A DNA stretch of 45,764 nt from Bacteroidota bacterium. GTDB taxonomy: Bacteria; Bacteroidota; Bacteroidia; Bacteroidales; Bacteroidaceae. Below the pieces are notes generated by a model that made no database searches, was not told where the DNA came from, and saw nothing but the letters and a program-made list of their open reading frames with translations. Each line of letters starts with the position of its first letter. Position 1 is the first letter of the stretch. The stretch lies in contig JAEXAJ010000074.1 in the NCBI GenBank assembly GCA_023458215.1, positions 1-45,764 on the forward strand, read 5' to 3'. This document shows, piece after piece, positions 42,240-45,764 of this stretch. A program made the translations under genes and the position numbers.

Positions 42240-43487
42240 TTAGTCAAGTTTGTGAATTACCAGTCCCGAACGCAACTTCGGTTCAAACCAAGTAGTTTTG
42301 GGTGGCATGATGTTGCCCGTATCGGCAATGTCCATCAACTGCTTCATAGAAACAGGATAAAGAGCTAAAGCGACTTTCATTTCTCCACTATCCACTCTTT
42401 TCTTCAATTCTCCAAGACCACGAATACCACCCACGAAGTCGATACGTTTGTCGGAACGAAGGTCTTTAATACCCAAAACTTCATCCAATATCAAATTAGA
42501 AGAAATGGTTACATCCAATACACCGATAGGGTCGTTGTCATTGTAAGTACCCGGTTTTGCAGTCAGGCTATACCATTTACCATCCAAGTAAAGGGAGAAA
42601 TTATGTAAGCCGGCAGGCTTGTAGATTTCAATACCTTTTTCTTCTACAATAAAGTTCTTGCTGACAGCAGCAAGGAATTGCTCCGATGTCAAACCGTTTA
42701 AGTCCTTCACTACACGGTTGTAGTCGATAATGGTCAATTGGTTTGCGGGAAAGCAAACAGCCATGAAGTAGTTGTACTCTTCATCACCTTTGTGATGAGC
42801 GTTTTGTTTGGCTTTCTCTGCACCTACCAAAGCAGCGGCAGCACTACGATGATGTCCGTCAGCTATGTAAAGAGCCGGCATTTTAGCAAACTCTTTGGTA
42901 ATAACATCAATATCTGCCTGTTGGTCGATAATCCAAAAAGTATGGCCAAAACCATCACCGGGAGCTATAAAGTCATAAACAGGTTTTGCAGCAGTGTAGC
43001 GGGCAATGATGGTATCCAATGTGGTATTATCGGGATACGCAAAGAACACCGGTTCGATGTTGGCATTGTTTACACGCACATGCTTCATACGGTCTTCTTC
43101 CTTGTCACGGCGGGTAAGTTCGTGTTTCTTGATAACACCATTCATATAATCGGGAACGTATGCTCCAACTACCAAACCATACTGCGTCTTGCCATTCATG
43201 GTCTGGGCATATACGTAATAGTTTTCTTTCTCATCCTGCACTAACCAGCCTTTTTCCTGAAACATTTTGAAGTTCTCGGCAGCTTTCTGATAAACACATT
43301 CATCATGTTCGTCGGTACCTACAGGAAAATCAATTTCAGGTTTAATGATATGGTATAATGACTTTTCATTTCCTGCCGCTTCTTCGCGCGCTTCGGCAGA
43401 ATTGAGTACATCGTATGGACGGGAAGCGACTTGTTCAACTAAGTCTTGTGGAGGGCGAACGCCCTTGAAAGGTTTAATTATTGCCAT
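42240..43487 (-). CDS. DUF1015 family protein of the serine biosynthesis cluster
   Basis: A 415-aa soluble protein starting MAIIKPFKGVRPPQDLVEQV. Family hallmarks include VASRPYDVLNSAEAREEA near 20-38, YVYAQTMNGKTQYGLV near 110, KHELTRRDKEEDRMKHVRVN near 140-160 and ALYIADGHHRSAAA near 207-220. DUF1015 proteins lie beside serC and serA in Bacteroidales and many clostridia. The enzymatic role is not established; a link to serine metabolism is supported by genome context. It is last of the cluster and ends at a strong terminator. Confidence 0.92.
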   Translation of the reverse strand: MAIIKPFKGVRPPQDLVEQVASRPYDVLNSAEAREEAAGNEKSLYHIIKPEIDFPVGTDEHDECVYQKAAENFKMFQEKGWLVQDEKENYYVYAQTMNGKTQYGLVVGAYVPDYMNGVIKKHELTRRDKEEDRMKHVRVNNANIEPVFFAYPDNTTLDTIIARYTAAKPVYDFIAPGDGFGHTFWIIDQQADIDVITKEFAKMPALYIADGHHRSAAAALVGAEKAKQNAHHKGDEEYNYFMAVCFPANQLTIIDYNRVVKDLNGLTSEQFLAAVSKNFIVEEKGIEIYKPAGLHNFSLYLDGKWYSLTAKPGTYNDNDPIGVLDVTISSNLILDEVLGIKDLRSDKRIDFVGGIRGLGELKKRVDSGEMKVALALYPVSMKQLMDIADTGNIMPPKTTWFEPKLRSGLVIHKLD

Positions 43488-43512
43488 GGTGATTAGATTA
43501 TTTATTGAAAGA

Positions 43513-43581
43513 TTTAGGCGCGGATTACACGGAGTACGCGGAGTAGATTATTCCGTGAAATCCGCGTAATCCGCGCCTAAA
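43513..43581. repeat. Inverted repeat between DUF1015 and serA
   Basis: Arms 43513-43533 and 43561-43581 match at 20 of 21 positions as inverted copies (TTTAGGCGCGGATTAC core), with a 27-base loop. No U-run makes it a clear terminator. It may be an intergenic repeat family or a processing site. Confidence 0.88.
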
Positions 43582-43587
43582 AGAAAT

Positions 43588-44508
43588 TTATTTATTAACG
43601 CGGAACTTCTCGCACCCTTCTTTAAAGAAGCCTACAATCTGTTGAGCAGCAGCAATACCAGCGTTGATATTGGCTTCGGCAGTTTGTGCCCCCATCTTCT
43701 TCGGTGTGGAGAAATAACGACCTGCAAACTTAGCTGCAAAAGTTTCATTAGCAGCAGGCATGATATCAGTCATGTATTTCAAGTCAGGACGTTCTTCCAT
43801 CAATTGAATCAAATCAGCTTCGTTGATTACTTCCTTACGGGCAGTGTTCACTAATAGACCACCCTTCGGCATTTTGTTTACCAAAGCATAATTAATGGAA
43901 TTTTTAGTCTCGGCAGTTGCAGGGATATGCAAAGATACGACGTTACAAGTAGAATAGAGTTCTTCGGCAGAAGCTACAGCTTTCACACCGTCTTTCTCAA
44001 TCACTTCTTTCGGGCAAAAAGCATCGAAAGCATAGATATCCATACCAAAACCTTTCGCAATGCGGGCTACATTACGTCCTACGTTACCGTAAGCGTGAAT
44101 ACCAAGTTTCTTGCCCATCAGCTCTGTACCGGAAGTTCCGTTATACATGTTGCGCACTGCCATAACCATCATACCGAAAGCCAACTCTGCCACAGCATTG
44201 GAGTTTTGTCCCGGAGTGTTCATCACACATACACCATGAGCAGTGGCTGCTTCTAAATCTACATTATCATAGCCTGCACCTGCACGGACTACAATCTTCA
44301 ATTCTTTGGCTGCATCCAATACTTCAGCATCTATGATATCGCTACGGATAATAATAGCGTTAGCGTCTTTCACTGCATCCAGTAATTGAGCTTTTTCTGT
44401 ATATTTCTCTAATAAAGCAAGTTCGAAACCTGCCGCTTCAATTTCTTTGCGAATACCGTCTACTGCTACTTTAGCAAACGGTTTGTCTGTTGCGATTAAT
44501 ATTTTCAT
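43588..44508 (-). CDS. serA: D-3-phosphoglycerate dehydrogenase, short form with Lys at the usual catalytic His
   Basis: A 306-aa NAD-dependent D-2-hydroxyacid dehydrogenase starting MKILIATDKPFAKVAVD at 44508. VRAGAGYDNVDLEAA near 73, MNTPGQNSNAVAELAFGMM near 96, the Rossmann segment AYGNVGRNVARIAKGFGMD near 139 and VNTARKEVINE near 220 are typical. It lacks the C-terminal ACT domain, so serine feedback through that domain is not possible. The usual TPH motif carrying the catalytic histidine reads STPKKMGAQT (lysine in place of histidine, about residue 274). This fits the short Lys-type enzyme known from Entamoeba and Bacteroidales. Catalyses the first step of serine synthesis, next to serC. 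Confidence 0.92.
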   Translation of the reverse strand: MKILIATDKPFAKVAVDGIRKEIEAAGFELALLEKYTEKAQLLDAVKDANAIIIRSDIIDAEVLDAAKELKIVVRAGAGYDNVDLEAATAHGVCVMNTPGQNSNAVAELAFGMMVMAVRNMYNGTSGTELMGKKLGIHAYGNVGRNVARIAKGFGMDIYAFDAFCPKEVIEKDGVKAVASAEELYSTCNVVSLHIPATAETKNSINYALVNKMPKGGLLVNTARKEVINEADLIQLMEERPDLKYMTDIMPAANETFAAKFAGRYFSTPKKMGAQTAEANINAGIAAAQQIVGFFKEGCEKFRVNK

Positions 44509-44534
44509 ATCTCTTGTGATATTATTAAAAGAAA

Positions 44535-44612
44535 TCACCACAGAAGACACAAAGTTTCACAGAGTTTTTCTTTTAGTCCAATCTCTGTAGGACTCTGTGT
44601 CCTCTGTGGTGA
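44535..44612. repeat. Inverted repeat between serA and serC
   Basis: Arms 44535-44555 and 44592-44612 match at 19 of 21 positions as inverted copies (TCACCACAGA.GACACA), with a 36-base loop that holds a further ACAGAG/CTCTGT pair. It fills most of the serC-serA spacer. Confidence 0.88.
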
Positions 44613-44622
44613 ATAAATGTAT

Positions 44623-45690
44623 TTAATGAAGTTTCTCAAATTCTTGCATACAATCTATCAAAGCCTGTACACTTTCTTTCGGCATTGCATTGTAGCAGGA
44701 TGCGCGGAAACCACCTACTGAACGGTGTCCTTTGATACCGACCATACCTCTTTCCTGAGCAAACTTCATGAAGTCAGCTTCAAGATCTTTGTATTCGGGA
44801 GCCATAACGAAACAGATATTCATACGTGAACGATCTTCTTTAACAGCAGTACCCACAAACATCTTGTTACGGTCGATCTCAGCATAAAGCATATCAGCCT
44901 TTTCGATAGCGCGACGTTCCATTTCCTTCACACCACCTTCTTTCTTGATCCAACGCAAAGTCTGCAACGCTGCATAAATAGGAACAACCGGAGGAGTATT
45001 GAACATAGAGCCGTTATCTACATGTGTCTGATAATTCAGCATGGAAGGAATGTAACGTGACATCTTACCCAGTGCATCATTCTTCACGATAACGAACGTA
45101 ACACCTGCAGGAGCCAGGTTCTTCTGCGCACCACCGTAAATACAGATATACTTGGAAACGTCAATCGGACGTGAGAATATATCGGAAGACATATCAGCAA
45201 TCATCGGCACATTTACGTCAAGATCACTCTTCAACTCAGTACCGTAAATCGTGTTGTTTGTTGTGATATGGAAATAATCTACATCAGCCGGAACAGTATA
45301 GTCTTTAGGAATATATGTATAGTTGGCTTCAGCAGAAGAGGCAACTTCTACAACCTCACCGAACCCTTTGGCTTCTTTCATCGCTTTTTTGGCCCATACG
45401 CCGGTATTCAGATAAGCAGCTTTCTTTTCAAGGAAGTTGAAAGGTATCATACAAAACTCCAGACTAGCACCACCACCCAAGAATAATACCGAATAGCCTT
45501 CGGGTATGCCGAGTAGTTCTTTAAATAATGCTACGGCTTCGTCCACTACGGGCTGGAAGTCTTTAGCACGGTGGCTAATCTCCATGAGAGAAAGACCGGA
45601 TCCATTGAAATCTAAAATAGCCTTCGCTGTATCCTCTATCACCTCACGCGGAAGAATGGAAGGTCCTGCATTGAAATTATGCTTTTTCAT
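44623..45690 (-). CDS. serC: Phosphoserine aminotransferase
   Basis: A 355-aa PLP enzyme starting [20 protein letters not shown] at 45690; the longer frame adds only an unrelated octapeptide. FNAGPSILP and [10 protein letters not shown] at the N-terminus, LGGGASLEF near 79, the PLP lysine in [12 protein letters not shown] near residue 190 and [17 protein letters not shown] near 325-341 are family hallmarks. Length is close to other SerC proteins (about 360 aa). Converts 3-phosphohydroxypyruvate to phosphoserine with glutamate, the step after SerA. Probably first gene of the serC-serA-DUF1015 unit; no clear promoter box is visible in the remaining 74 bases. Confidence 0.96.
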   Translation of the reverse strand: MKKHNFNAGPSILPREVIEDTAKAILDFNGSGLSLMEISHRAKDFQPVVDEAVALFKELLGIPEGYSVLFLGGGASLEFCMIPFNFLEKKAAYLNTGVWAKKAMKEAKGFGEVVEVASSAEANYTYIPKDYTVPADVDYFHITTNNTIYGTELKSDLDVNVPMIADMSSDIFSRPIDVSKYICIYGGAQKNLAPAGVTFVIVKNDALGKMSRYIPSMLNYQTHVDNGSMFNTPPVVPIYAALQTLRWIKKEGGVKEMERRAIEKADMLYAEIDRNKMFVGTAVKEDRSRMNICFVMAPEYKDLEADFMKFAQERGMVGIKGHRSVGGFRASCYNAMPKESVQALIDCMQEFEKLH

Positions 45691-45764
45691 TTGAAGTTTG
45701 TTTTGGTTATACAATTTCGTTAGTTTGTGTCTTTCGACATGGCGAAATTACGGAAATATTTCTG

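Overview
The window looks like a chromosomal segment of a gut Bacteroides (order Bacteroidales). The evidence is: Bacteroidales-type promoters (a TAnnTTTG box near -7, sometimes TTTG near -33), almost no Shine-Dalgarno sequences, type V (FimA/Mfa) pilus genes, a one-protein hybrid two-component regulator, and lineage-typical families (DUF3575, DUF3868, DUF1015 beside serC/serA). The species cannot be fixed from sequence alone. I see no rRNA, tRNA, CRISPR array, integrase or insertion sequence.

Layout. 1-5.4 kb: RsiV-like lipoprotein, rsmG, metallo-beta-lactamase-fold hydrolase and gcvP, ended by tandem terminators. 5.5-7.2 kb: a PoxB-type pyruvate oxidase on the minus strand. 7.4-11.2 kb: two translationally coupled TPR sensor proteins; the first is a complete histidine kinase, the second a pseudokinase. 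11.3-22.0 kb (minus): a type V pilus locus in two units. The first is DUF3575 plus DUF3868/OmpA-like. The second is fimbrillin, Mfa2-like anchor, a 1074-aa multidomain tip candidate and a second accessory lipoprotein. A 1.3-kb non-coding stretch between the units is full of palindromes and tandem repeats. 22.4-27.4 kb (plus): an unknown lipoprotein with an unusual SD-containing leader, then a 1391-aa hybrid two-component regulator. 27.5-32.9 kb: hemolysin-III-type membrane protein, a GntR-controlled ABC operon with a 37-aa membrane peptide, and a TonB-receptor-like barrel. 33-37 kb: HpaII-family restriction-enzyme homologue, CDGSH protein, IMPACT protein, glycerate kinase and FKBP. 37-38.5 kb: an ECF sigma / membrane partner pair diverging from a small membrane protein. 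38.5-42.2 kb: a 1228-aa DUF4062-STAND-repeat protein. 42.2-45.7 kb: DUF1015, serA and serC.

The most interesting idea is a split signalling circuit around the pilus genes. The hybrid regulator has an intact receiver and AraC-type DNA-binding domain, but glutamate replaces its phospho-accepting histidine. On the other side of the pilus locus is a kinase with an intact histidine and no receiver, coupled to a pseudokinase. Both pilus promoters lack a recognisable -33 TTTG, carry CCAAC there instead, and share upstream ATTCA..AGGG motifs. Together these suggest that the kinase phosphorylates the regulator in trans and that the regulator switches on the pilus. Other points are divergent, identical ECF-type promoters, an SD that can pair with its own leader, an orphan restriction-enzyme homologue with a doubtful active site, and a STAND protein directly behind a strong terminator.
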